The position numbers were made by a program, and so were the translations under genes. From positions 1-30,243 of the IMG/VR virus record IMGVR_UViG_3300010151_000091: a stretch of 30,243 nucleotides of DNA. One strand, 5' to 3'. The notes below the pieces were generated by a model, which was not told the DNA's origin, searched no databases, and was given only the letters and a program-made list of their open reading frames with translations. Positions 25,323 to 30,243 of the stretch are shown here, in pieces; position 1 is the stretch's first letter, and every line of letters begins with the position of its first letter. Origin of the DNA: a virus.

Positions 25323-25497
25323 CATCTGCATCCTCCTCTGCTTTAACATCATCAACTAAGTCGATGTGTGTTGTTTTTGTTGACTTTTCATTTAACTCAT
25401 CCATACTATGAGACATCCCTCTGACTATATTCTCAAGCCTTTCAAGTTGTAACTTCATCGCATCAATGTCTTTTTCCATGTCTATTGCTCTTCCCAT
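25213..25497 (-). CDS. Coiled-coil protein with a Ser/Gly/Asn/Lys-rich disordered tail, 94 aa
   Basis: ATG at 25497 is preceded by AAGGAGGT, one of the strongest ribosome-binding sites in the window. Residues 1-40 form an amphipathic coil (MEKDIDAMKLQLERLENIV), residues 45-60 are acidic, and the last 30 are almost only Ser, Gly, Asn and Lys. That low-complexity tail is precisely the part that overlaps the following gene in another frame, so its composition may be a by-product of the other protein's codons. Function unknown. Confidence 0.65.
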   Translation of the reverse strand: MGRAIDMEKDIDAMKLQLERLENIVRGMSHSMDELNEKSTKTTHIDLVDDVKAEEDADGEKEANDKGSSKSSSNTKSGNGSSKSKNNKSGNSSK

Positions 25498-25511
25498 ACT
25501 ACCTCCTTGTT

Positions 25512-25733
25512 TTAAATTCCAAAACGTTCACCAAAATACTCTCCTGCTAATTCATCTCTTCTCTTTTTTAAACTCTTAATAAATTTATCTGTAACAACTG
25601 AGCCATGATTCGTTGTTTCTCCCATATTAACCTCAGCTGTAAATATCATTTCTGAATAATGCTTAATTACATCCATTGTAGATGTTAACTTTATCTGCTT
25701 ACTATAGTCTATTAATTGTAATTTGTCTTCCAT
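25512..25733 (-). CDS. Hypothetical protein, 73 aa
   Basis: ATG at 25733 follows AAGGAAGC. The product begins MEDKLQLIDYSKQIKLTSTM and ends EYFGERFGI, with a helical N-terminal half, a polar loop (GETTNHGSVV) and a basic helix. There are no cysteines or obvious enzyme residues. It lies 14 bases upstream of the coiled-coil gene and downstream of an unusual G/C-rich stretch after the HTH gene, so its expression might be set by structure in that leader. Not recognised. Confidence 0.65.
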   Translation of the reverse strand: MEDKLQLIDYSKQIKLTSTMDVIKHYSEMIFTAEVNMGETTNHGSVVTDKFIKSLKKRRDELAGEYFGERFGI

Positions 25734-25748
25734 TGCTTCCTTTCCTTT

Positions 25749-25787
25749 GAGGGAGAGGGGAGAGACGAAATATGTCCATCCCTCCCC
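25749..25787 (-). promoter_or_regulatory. Purine/pyrimidine tract able to form alternative hairpins
   Basis: The plus strand reads a 17-base all-purine run (25749-25765), a 13-base spacer and a pyrimidine run with TCCCTCCCC (25779-25787). In the leftward transcript GGGGAG (25787-25782) can pair with CUCCCC (25762-25757), or GAGGGA (25784-25779) with UCCCUC (25754-25749); the two share bases and exclude each other. It lies between the HTH gene and the 73-residue gene. There is no U run, so it is not a simple terminator. Confidence 0.35.
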
Positions 25788-25795
25788 ATTTATTA

Positions 25796-25936
25796 TTATT
25801 TAAGATGTCTATAAATTGTAGCTCTAGATACACCTGACATCCAGACTATATCCCTAACAGGTATCCCCATCTTTCGCATGAATTTTATAAACACTCTTTT
25901 AGCCTTGTTAACTTTTCTTCTAGAATGGTATTTCAT
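25796..25936 (-). CDS. Small helix-turn-helix DNA-binding protein, 46 aa
   Basis: Residues about 15-46 (FIKFMRKMGIPVRDIVWMSG then VSRATIYRHLK) match the HTH of Hin-type resolvases and other small regulators: hydrophobic first helix, turn at G24, and a recognition helix SRATIYRHL at the extreme C-terminus. The N-terminal ten residues are basic. ATG at 25936 has GGAG at good spacing and lies 17 bases inside the end of the SSB-like gene; the frame is open further upstream but only as its shadow. It has no effector domain, so it would act as a dimer or with a partner. It probably regulates phage transcription. Confidence 0.7.
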   Translation of the reverse strand: MKYHSRRKVNKAKRVFIKFMRKMGIPVRDIVWMSGVSRATIYRHLK

Positions 25937-26567
25937 CTTCCGCTCCAGAATTGCTGATAACTTTAACTTCCCCATTTGGCCATTTGTTAACCCATTTAAC
26001 ATCATGGAATCTTCTTTTGTTTCCATTTTTGTCAACAAATTCTCTGCCTAAATCAACAAAAGCTATACAAGGCTTACCAAGTATATCTTCTGGTGATAGT
26101 GTTGGGAGTAGTTGAACTTCAACATCTTGCCCATCAATGTTTCTTTTTTCAACAGGACACTTAACTCCAACAACCTCACAGAACCTTAAAAAGGTGCCAT
26201 TTGCATCAGATTTTGATTTAAAGGTATCATCCTTGCCTGGTTCTAAGAACCTCCATAATTTACCTTTAAACTTGTATCCCTTATACTCCTTACCATCAAC
26301 TTCTTCAGGATTTCCATCAATACCAGGTATTGTGTACTTAACTCCTGCATTATGCTCTGATGCTTGAAATGTATAAGTATAAAGTCTTGCTTTATGCTCA
26401 CCACCTTTAACATCAACTACTTTTGATTCACATTCAATAATATGACCAAAGTATTCACCTTTTGCTCTTGGCTTAAACTCCCTATCTTTCTTTTTAGGTT
26501 TATCACCAGGAACAAAGAAGCTATCTTCTCTAGTATTACTATCAAACATTTCATTTACGTCTGCCAT
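25920..26567 (-). CDS. Single-stranded DNA-binding-like protein with SSB-type acidic tip, 215 aa
   Basis: The protein ends in GAEDEIPF, the same acidic-hydrophobic tip (DDDIPF type) that bacterial SSB uses to recruit partner enzymes. The body (about residues 35-200) is beta-rich with many aromatic residues and lysines (GEYFGHIIECESK, KGKLWRFLEPGKD, FHDVKWVNKWPNG), suitable for an OB-like fold binding single strands. ATG at 26567 follows AAGGAGG and overlaps the stop of the annealing-protein gene by one base (TGATG). Being coupled to that gene fits joint action in strand exchange. Classical SSB signature residues in the core are not obvious, so the fold is inferred. Confidence 0.7.
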   Translation of the reverse strand: MADVNEMFDSNTREDSFFVPGDKPKKKDREFKPRAKGEYFGHIIECESKVVDVKGGEHKARLYTYTFQASEHNAGVKYTIPGIDGNPEEVDGKEYKGYKFKGKLWRFLEPGKDDTFKSKSDANGTFLRFCEVVGVKCPVEKRNIDGQDVEVQLLPTLSPEDILGKPCIAFVDLGREFVDKNGNKRRFHDVKWVNKWPNGEVKVISNSGAEDEIPF

Positions 26568-27142
26568 CACTTCCCTCCTTCTTTCTTGCTTTCTTTCATG
26601 TCTCGTATCTTATCCATACAGGCTTCGTAGTTGTTAGCATTAATATTCATACTAGCAACTTTACTCTTCAAATCATCAACAAGTTCTTTCCCTAAAGGTT
26701 TAGCAAAATCATACAGATTGTCTTCTTCTTTAGGTGTTAAAGCATCAGGCTCAGGTAAATCCTCACCTGCATAGATATATAATCCTAATCCATGTAATGC
26801 TACAGTTTTAGCTAATGCTCTCTGTATACTTGTATTAATATGAAAGTTAGTAGGTTTTTCTATCGGTTGGTTTCTATTGTCAAGTACAGGATGGATTTGT
26901 GATAAATTAATACCATCAACATCTACCCATACATCAACAAAATAGCCACATTCTGTAGCAAAAAATGGCGAACCATTCTCTGCTTTCGTTACTCCGTATC
27001 TTGCACTAGGACATTCTTTTTTTAAAAATGCCCACGCATCTGCCCAAGACAAATAAGTAAAATTCCCTTTCTTCTTTTGGTATTTACTTACATCTGTCTT
27101 AAAGAGTTTCATAAAAGTGCTTTTCTCACTCGCTTTGCTCAT
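26567..27142 (-). CDS. DUF1071-family single-strand annealing protein (Sak3-type recombinase), 191 aa
   Basis: The first 130 residues follow the DUF1071 pattern closely: VSKYQKKKGNFTYLSWADAW near 18-37, then ECPSARYGV, GYFVDVWVDVDG, HPVLDNRNQPI and TSIQRALAKTVALHGLGLYI ending YAGEDLPE. Members are phage annealing proteins thought to act like Rad52/Red-beta, pairing complementary single strands during recombination-dependent replication and repair. The C-terminal 60 residues are a charged helical tail. It is followed by the SSB-like gene with a one-base overlap and preceded by a Cas4-like nuclease, the usual partner set. ATG at 27142 has an AAGGAG site. Confidence 0.85.
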   Translation of the reverse strand: MSKASEKSTFMKLFKTDVSKYQKKKGNFTYLSWADAWAFLKKECPSARYGVTKAENGSPFFATECGYFVDVWVDVDGINLSQIHPVLDNRNQPIEKPTNFHINTSIQRALAKTVALHGLGLYIYAGEDLPEPDALTPKEEDNLYDFAKPLGKELVDDLKSKVASMNINANNYEACMDKIRDMKESKKEGGK

Positions 27143-27152
27143 ATCACTCTCC

Positions 27153-27938
27153 TTATCTTTGCGGATTACAATGGTCTAGAAACTGACAATATTTACATTG
27201 CCAATCTTGTACAGGTGAAACACCTGTTCTAAACGGAGGTAATCCTTGTTTATGTTCATCATTTACATTCTTCCAGAACAAGTAGGCTCTTGAAATATAT
27301 GTGAGAGGTACCGACACTGCTCTCATCATTGATGTATCCTTGTTATAGTAATACAAAAACATTCCATCAAGCCTACCAAGTTCTTCTTTTACTGCATATC
27401 CATATGTCCCTAATTGAAGCTCATAGTGTATCGATGGATTAAAACTGGGTTTTCTCCCAAATTTCAACTTCCAAGAATATCCTCCACACGTCTTCAAATC
27501 ATATAGATAAACTTCTTCACCTTCAGCAACAATATCATAAAAGCCTCTTACATTTAACTCTTCTATTTTAATCTCTTGCTCAGTGTGAAACTTTAATTCT
27601 TTTTCTTTATTATTAATTTCTTTTTTATTATTAGTTATATCTCTATTAGTTATATCTCTATTATATATATCTCTATTATAGTGCGTAAGAGCTTTTTCAA
27701 AATCATCGTGCACAACATTACCCAATCTTAAAAGTCTTTTAGTCTTTTCATCAATTGGATTTGATGGCTCTGCTCTTTCTACTGATTCAAAATATATTTT
27801 CCTTGAACAACCACCAGCACCAGAAGCGTGGTACCAGCTTTCATTACCCTTGTATCGTTTTAAGCGGTTATCTTCCTGTTTTTTATCGATATAATCGTTG
27901 TAGATACCCTCTATATCAATCGGACTATTTACGGCCAT
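27153..27938 (-). CDS. Cas4/RecB-type PD-(D/E)XK nuclease with probable iron-sulphur cluster, 261 aa
   Basis: Motifs in order: C44 in GAGGCSRKIYFES, H76 in LGNVVHDDFE, D134 in RGFYDIV, D146-x-K148 in YLYDLKTCGG, the QxxxY motif at 174-178 (ELQLGTYGY), and C248, C251 and C257 in WQCKYCQFLDHC. Four cysteines in this 1+3 arrangement are the iron-sulphur site of Cas4 and AddB-type nucleases, and the rest is their catalytic core. With an annealing protein and SSB downstream, it is expected to resect DNA ends for phage recombination rather than to serve CRISPR, as no array or cas genes are present. Residues 88-102 hold a five-residue repeat (NRDIY/T). The start overlaps the RHH-like gene by 14 bases and has a weak ribosome-binding site. 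Confidence 0.85.
   Translation of the reverse strand: MAVNSPIDIEGIYNDYIDKKQEDNRLKRYKGNESWYHASGAGGCSRKIYFESVERAEPSNPIDEKTKRLLRLGNVVHDDFEKALTHYNRDIYNRDITNRDITNNKKEINNKEKELKFHTEQEIKIEELNVRGFYDIVAEGEEVYLYDLKTCGGYSWKLKFGRKPSFNPSIHYELQLGTYGYAVKEELGRLDGMFLYYYNKDTSMMRAVSVPLTYISRAYLFWKNVNDEHKQGLPPFRTGVSPVQDWQCKYCQFLDHCNPQR
27630..27674. repeat. In-frame 15-base tandem repeat, three copies, inside the Cas4-like gene
   Basis: Plus-strand units are ATTAGTTATATCTCT (27630-27644), the same again (27645-27659) and ATTATATATATCTCT (27660-27674), followed by a partial ATTATA. Each unit encodes five residues (NRDIT, NRDIT, NRDIY) on the minus strand, in the stretch between the helix with H76 and the catalytic strands, so gain or loss of units would keep the frame. 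Confidence 0.8.
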
Positions 27939-28104
27939 TATAGCTCACACAATCATTAATTAAATGGTTTAAACAATCATTCGGAGTATCAAATCCTAAT
28001 AGGTAAGACGTTCCTTTAAACTTCTTCCATGTTTCTTTTTCTACTTTCAACTGATACGTAGTTAAATCTTTTTTCAAGTTATCTCCTGTTGTTATTTCTT
28101 TCAT
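27925..28104 (-). CDS. Ribbon-helix-helix-like small DNA-binding protein, 59 aa
   Basis: A strand-like segment TTYQLKVEKETWKKFKG (about 18-34) followed by two helices, the second ending in LNHLINDCV, gives the size and pattern of Arc/MetJ ribbon-helix-helix proteins. ATG at 28104 is preceded by AAGGA at good spacing; the frame opens upstream to 28128 without a better site. It is the first gene of the leftward recombination operon, just below a promoter candidate and two direct repeats, and overlaps the nuclease gene. An autoregulatory role would fit. The RHH assignment is by pattern and moderate. Confidence 0.6.
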   Translation of the reverse strand: MKEITTGDNLKKDLTTYQLKVEKETWKKFKGTSYLLGFDTPNDCLNHLINDCVSYNGRK

Positions 28105-28134
28105 GAACTTTCCTTTCCTTATATCCATACATCT

Positions 28135-28163
28135 ATATTATTAATTATTAATCTTTATAACAA
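28135..28163 (-). promoter_or_regulatory. Candidate promoter of the recombination operon
   Basis: On the minus strand TTGTTA (28163-28158), a 17-base spacer and TAATAT (28140-28135) resemble sigma-70 boxes with ideal spacing. The site is directly upstream of the RHH-like gene and downstream of a terminator, where a new promoter is needed. A second possibility is TTGAGA (28214-28209) with TTATAT (28190-28185), spacing 18. The region is AT-rich, so chance matches are likely. Confidence 0.35.
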
Positions 28164-28195
28164 ATGCTTTCTTTTTCTTTTGTAATATAAATCAT

Positions 28196-28215
28196 TGTCT
28201 CAATGGTGTCTCAAT
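28196..28215. repeat. Two 9-base direct repeats, possible operator
   Basis: TGTCTCAAT occurs at 28196-28204 and again at 28207-28215, with a two-base gap, so the copies are 11 bases apart, about one helical turn. They lie between a terminator and the promoter candidate of the operon that starts with an RHH-like gene. Tandem sites one turn apart are typical binding sites for such dimers. The link is inferred. Confidence 0.5.
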
Positions 28216-28252
28216 AAAAAAAGGGCTACTTCCTTATCGGTTTCACCCTTTT
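28216..28252 (-). terminator. Rho-independent terminator (leftward)
   Basis: In the minus-strand transcript AAAAGGG (28252-28246) pairs with CCCUUUU (28225-28219), followed by U residues to 28216. A short inner CC/GG pair may extend the stem. It starts six bases after the stop of the 79-residue membrane protein gene. The loop is long (20 bases), so efficiency may be moderate; the plus strand also has a T run after the stem. Confidence 0.55.
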
Positions 28253-28257
28253 CTTAC

Positions 28258-28497
28258 TTACTCTATGATTGCTTTAACAGCATCAGGTATCTCAACCTGT
28301 TTAACAACATCAGCTGGTTCTATTTCTTCTAGGACCTGTAATTTATCCGTAAGAAATCCAACTTCTCTTGTCATTATGCTTACTTGTGTGCTTAGTGTTG
28401 ATAATACGGCAAATGAATTACTGCTTTTAACAGAATTCCACGTACACCATATTGTCAATGCAATCACTACGTACCACACAGGATTTGTGCTTTTCAT
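28258..28497 (-). CDS. Membrane protein with one N-terminal helix, 79 aa
   Basis: ATG at 28497 follows AAAGGAG. The product starts MKSTNPVWYVVIALTIWCTW, a clear signal-anchor, followed by a Ser/Thr-rich helix and an acidic amphipathic C-terminal part (EEIEPADVVKQVEIPDAV). There is no lipobox-type cysteine ending the helix. Layout is compatible with an inner-membrane spanin-like, holin-related or superinfection-exclusion protein, none of which can be chosen from sequence alone. It is the last gene of its small leftward cluster, directly before a terminator. Confidence 0.65.
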   Translation of the reverse strand: MKSTNPVWYVVIALTIWCTWNSVKSSNSFAVLSTLSTQVSIMTREVGFLTDKLQVLEEIEPADVVKQVEIPDAVKAIIE

Positions 28498-28510
28498 AGT
28501 ATCTCCTTTC

Positions 28511-28585
28511 TTATTTTACCATTGGTTCAATAAAACATAACAAGACAAAAATAAAAACTATATAAAAAATTATATCCTCTATCAT
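28511..28585 (-). CDS. Tiny hydrophobic membrane peptide, 24 aa
   Basis: A frame beginning MIEDIIFYIVFIFVLLCF and ending EPMVK lies exactly between two genes. Its ATG shares a base with the TAA of the upstream gene (TAATG), so translation would be by coupling; no separate ribosome-binding site is seen. Nearly the whole peptide is one transmembrane helix with charged ends. It could be chance in AT-rich DNA, but TAATG placement and filling of the gap argue for a real small membrane peptide. Confidence 0.4.
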   Translation of the reverse strand: MIEDIIFYIVFIFVLLCFIEPMVK

Positions 28586-28782
28586 TATGGTAATATTTTG
28601 CCTTCGTTCTCATCTATTCCATAATACTCATCTTCACTTATACCTCTATACTCCCAAATAGGTATTTTTTCCTTAAGTATTGCGTCCATATCATCTAATT
28701 TAGGCAAGTTAAATTCATCATAATCAAGGTCAAAGCCTCCATTATTCAGAAAGTCCATTGCTTTATCTTTTATCATACTCAT
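28585..28782 (-). CDS. Acidic small protein, 65 aa
   Basis: The start at 28782 (MSMIKDKAMDFLNNGG) overlaps the upstream TGA by four bases (ATGA) and has GGAGG just upstream; the frame is open to 28806 but with no better signal. The product is rich in Asp and Glu, with FDLDYDEFNLPKLDDMDAI and ISEDEYYGIDENEG. Strongly acidic early phage proteins are often DNA mimics or inhibitors of host enzymes, but no such family is recognised here. Confidence 0.65.
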   Translation of the reverse strand: MSMIKDKAMDFLNNGGFDLDYDEFNLPKLDDMDAILKEKIPIWEYRGISEDEYYGIDENEGKILP

Positions 28783-28997
28783 TTCTCCTCCTCCTTGTAT
28801 TCCCAATCTCCATTATAATACTCTATAATATCCTGTCTTAATGCTTTTGCTGAGTATTCTCCAACTAATATCTCATAAATTACCTCAATAGCTTCAGATA
28901 ATTGATTACTTGTACCAAGCCATTGCTCTACTTTTTCTTTAGTTAATTTCTTAACCTCAAAATCGTTACCATCTTTTACTATTTCATTATTCATCAT
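28779..28997 (-). CDS. Acidic small protein, 72 aa
   Basis: ATG at 28997 (or the adjacent ATG at 28994) follows GGAGAAG inside the end of the upstream gene. The product has a helical middle (VEQWLGTSNQLSEAIEVIYE) and ends EYYNGDWEYKEEEK. It overlaps its downstream neighbour through ATGA and its upstream neighbour by 11 bases, so it belongs to a coupled set of small leftward genes. No cysteines, no membrane segment, no known family. Confidence 0.65.
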   Translation of the reverse strand: MMNNEIVKDGNDFEVKKLTKEKVEQWLGTSNQLSEAIEVIYEILVGEYSAKALRQDIIEYYNGDWEYKEEEK

Positions 28998-29151
28998 CTT
29001 CTCCTGTTGTTAGCACAACATTAACAATAACATCTTTATCCTCATTTGTTGGAAAGCTCCAATCAAAATATAGCTCTCCACCTTGTAACTGATATAAGTC
29101 TTGTTCAGTTAAATTTACTTTTATACTATAATGGTCCTTAAGTTTCATCAT
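28987..29151 (-). CDS. Small beta-rich protein, 54 aa
   Basis: This frame starts at ATG 29151 (or the adjacent one at 29148) with AAGGAG eight to eleven bases upstream, and ends at TAA 28987, inside the next gene. The product begins MMKLKDHYSIKVNLTEQD and has strands such as GGELYFDWSF and KDVIVNVVLTTG, ending GEDDE. It is the first gene after the terminator at 29212-29245, so a promoter should lie in 29170-29211, though none is convincing. The family is not recognised. Confidence 0.65.
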   Translation of the reverse strand: MMKLKDHYSIKVNLTEQDLYQLQGGELYFDWSFPTNEDKDVIVNVVLTTGEDDE

Positions 29152-29169
29152 TTCCTTCTCCTTTTTCTT
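29152..29169. repeat. 18-base leader repeat, copy 1 (others at 29611-29628 and 29863-29880)
   Basis: TTCCTTCTCCTTTTTCTT on the plus strand is identical at all three places. Read leftward it contains AAGGAGAAGGAA, the ribosome-binding site for the 54-, 116- and 52-residue genes. This copy is non-coding; the other two also encode the KKKEKE tail of the gene before. Confidence 0.75.
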
Positions 29170-29211
29170 AATAAATAAATCTTATGATTGATATAATTAC
29201 CCTTATCCAAC

Positions 29212-29245
29212 AAAAAAGGGCAAGTGCTATTACTAGCACCCACCC
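29212..29245 (-). terminator. Rho-independent terminator (leftward)
   Basis: The minus-strand RNA reads GGG (29245-29243), a three-base internal loop, GUGCUA (29239-29234), loop GUAA, UAGCAC (29229-29224), a three-base internal loop, CCC (29220-29218) and six U residues (29217-29212). It lies 13 bases after the stop of the 116-residue gene. The compact stem and U run make it the best terminator in the window. Confidence 0.8.
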
Positions 29246-29258
29246 TATTAACCTAACA

Positions 29259-29609
29259 TTAATCATTATTCTTTGAACCTACCGATACCATATCTCCAAG
29301 TATATTATTTATGTCCTTATAAAATTCTTTATACTTTTCCTTATGTTCATTAAAATCTTTAGGCTTTTCTTTTTCATTTGTAGGATTATTATTTATAGCA
29401 TCTGCTAAATTCTGTCTATTCTGTGGGTCTAGATTTGCTATCCAATGTATCAGATTTTTCTGCATACCTGCAAATTTTCCTCTTGTGTATTCATCTGTGC
29501 TATCTTCATCATCATAATCACCGCTTCTTCCGTAGATTTCTTTAGCAAACTTTATCCCATCAGTATCTACTGCCCACCTGATTAGATTATCTAGGTCTTT
29601 TTTATTCAT
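29259..29609 (-). CDS. Hypothetical protein of a small paralogous family, 116 aa
   Basis: ATG at 29609 follows AAGGAG within an 18-base leader that occurs three times in this region. The N-terminus has LIRWAVDTDGIKFAKEIYG, matching LVRWSMDTD in the 52-residue protein encoded two genes upstream. The middle is acidic (GDYDDEDSTDEY), then comes a helix with tryptophan (NLIHWIANLDP) and a charged C-terminal helix. It closes its operon, followed by the hairpin terminator. Function unknown. Confidence 0.65.
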   Translation of the reverse strand: MNKKDLDNLIRWAVDTDGIKFAKEIYGRSGDYDDEDSTDEYTRGKFAGMQKNLIHWIANLDPQNRQNLADAINNNPTNEKEKPKDFNEHKEKYKEFYKDINNILGDMVSVGSKNND

Positions 29610-29706
29610 TTTCCTTCTCCTTTTTCTTTAGCTTTTTTATAAACTTGTAAGTTGAATATTTTTTACCCTCTATTTTATCCAACCAATCGTAAAGTGCTTT
29701 ATTCAT
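29602..29706 (-). CDS. Very small basic protein, 34 aa
   Basis: ATG at 29706 overlaps the upstream TGA (ATGA), and the frame ends at TAA 29602, inside the next gene. The product begins MNKALYDWLDKIEGKKYS and ends in a lysine/glutamate run (KKLKKKEKENE) that is encoded by the same 18 bases that serve as the ribosome-binding leader of the next gene. It has coupling on both sides. No family recognised. Confidence 0.5.
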   Translation of the reverse strand: MNKALYDWLDKIEGKKYSTYKFIKKLKKKEKENE

Positions 29707-29861
29707 TTCATCTCCTTTATAGTTTCTATTAACTTTTTAAAGTCCTTATCATAAGAACTTCTTATTGTTTCATATAAATAATAATCTTCAGTACATTTTA
29801 TATCTTTAGTATCAGTATCCATTGACCATCTTACTAACTTCTTATTGTTATTACTATTCAT
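29703..29861 (-). CDS. Small protein, shortened paralogue of the 116-aa protein, 52 aa
   Basis: ATG at 29861 follows AAGGAGAAGGAAG. The product begins MNSNNNKKLVRWSMDTDTKD, sharing the pattern (L/I)(V/I)RW-xx-DTD with the 116-residue protein, and has aromatic-rich (EDYYLYETIRSSYD) and helical ends. It looks like a duplicated and shortened copy. It overlaps the genes on both sides by four to eight bases, so it is translated as part of the same coupled set. Function unknown. Confidence 0.6.
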   Translation of the reverse strand: MNSNNNKKLVRWSMDTDTKDIKCTEDYYLYETIRSSYDKDFKKLIETIKEMK

Positions 29862-30045
29862 CTTCCTTCTCCTTTTTCTTAACTATATCATCAAACCTTT
29901 CGCCTTCCCATATTCTATTATATATCTCATCAAAGTCTATCTCATTTGTTGGATAATCACTCCACTCAAACAACCTAAACAGATTATATTGTATGTCTTC
30001 ATTTCCACAATCTTCTGCTTCTGTCCATAAGTCTATCTCATTCAT
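29854..30045 (-). CDS. Acidic small protein, 63 aa
   Basis: ATG at 30045 overlaps the end of the upstream gene (reading ATGAATGA), and the nearest purine-rich site (AAAGG) is rather distant, so coupling is likely. The product begins MNEIDLWTEAEDCGNEDIQY, has an aromatic middle (LFRLFEWSDYPTNEIDFDE) and ends in KKKEKEDE, encoded by the second copy of the 18-base leader. Net charge is strongly negative apart from that tail. Not recognised. Confidence 0.6.
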   Translation of the reverse strand: MNEIDLWTEAEDCGNEDIQYNLFRLFEWSDYPTNEIDFDEIYNRIWEGERFDDIVKKKEKEDE

Positions 30046-30243
30046 CAGGGTTTAACCTTTCTCCTGCATAAGCAGGGTCATAGTAGTTATCTTTTCTATA
30101 AGTGTATTTCTGTGGGTCATCATAGCATTTATCACAATATAATCCTGTATATATCCCATAAGCATCTACTCTTGCCCACATATGCTCTGAAACTTTAGGT
30201 GCATTAAGAGCATCAATCAAAGTAACTCTAGGTGCATTATAAA
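30038..30243 (-). CDS. Small protein with CDKCY motif (partial at the window edge)
   Basis: The frame stays open to the right edge, and the in-frame repeat at 30191-30239 suggests that translation starts beyond it; an ATG at 30181 (MWARVDAYGIYTGLYCDKCY) with a weak site is an alternative. Downstream of the cysteine pair comes YTYRKDNYYDPAYAGERLNPDE, an ending I know from small hypothetical proteins of marine-type phages. One CxxC pair alone would bind zinc only as a dimer or with other ligands. Function unknown. Confidence 0.55.
   Translation of the reverse strand, partial: YNAPRVTLIDALNAPKVSEHMWARVDAYGIYTGLYCDKCYDDPQKYTYRKDNYYDPAYAGERLNPDE
30191..30239. repeat. Near-identical 16-base direct repeat, period 33 bases
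   Basis: AACTTTAGGTGCATTA at 30191-30206 recurs as AACTCTAGGTGCATTA at 30224-30239, with one mismatch. The 33-base period keeps the frame of the minus-strand gene and gives NAPRV and NAPKV eleven residues apart. It may be a short coding duplication continuing past the window. Confidence 0.6.

Noticed and set aside
27153-27938. CRISPR adaptation module because of the Cas4-like protein
   Set aside because: No repeat-spacer array and no cas1 or cas2; the annealase and SSB neighbours fit phage recombination better.
29170-29211. Promoter after the 29212-29245 terminator
   Set aside because: A transcript start is expected here, but no pair of boxes with acceptable spacing stands out from the AT-rich background.

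Overview
The window is a piece of a tailed double-stranded DNA phage genome, most likely a podovirus. It is AT-rich, densely packed and free of tRNA, rRNA, insertion sequences and CRISPR arrays. Gene starts mostly carry good GGAG-type Shine-Dalgarno sequences, so the host is a bacterium with conventional initiation, but it cannot be named from this sequence. Terminase, portal, major capsid, DNA polymerase and endolysin genes are not here, so both ends lie inside a larger genome.

Layout. Bases 1-21800 are a rightward (+) late block: the tail end of an upstream gene, a small coiled-coil protein, a calcineurin-like metallophosphoesterase, two or three small virion-type proteins, three short membrane proteins (holin candidates), a giant 2349-residue tail nozzle/stabilisation-like protein carrying carbohydrate-binding-like jelly rolls, a tail fibre, and a run of four internal virion (ejection-type) proteins ending in a 2314-residue giant. 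That giant has a complete but apparently degenerate tyrosine-recombinase (integrase) fold embedded in its middle, which is the most unusual thing in the window.

Bases 21789-28104 are a leftward (-) early/middle block that meets the late block tail to tail with a 12-base coding overlap. Read in transcription order it encodes a ribbon-helix-helix-like regulator, a Cas4/RecB-type nuclease with four cysteines, a DUF1071 single-strand annealing protein, an SSB-like protein ending in the DEIPF tip, a small HTH protein, several small unknowns (two of them overlapping by 110 bases in different frames), a DnaB-type helicase, a RuvC-like resolvase, further small proteins and a PD-(D/E)XK-like nuclease. 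Together these form a replication and recombination toolkit: resect, coat, anneal, unwind, resolve. A promoter candidate and a pair of 9-base direct repeats lie just upstream of it.

Bases 28216-30243 are also leftward and hold two clusters of very small genes, separated from each other and from the recombination block by two intrinsic terminators (28216-28252 and 29212-29245). Most junctions are overlapping stop/start codons. An exact 18-base sequence occurs three times as the ribosome-binding leader here, and in two cases it also encodes the basic tail of the preceding gene. Two of the small proteins are paralogues.

Functions given below are family recognition by eye from motifs; no database search was possible.
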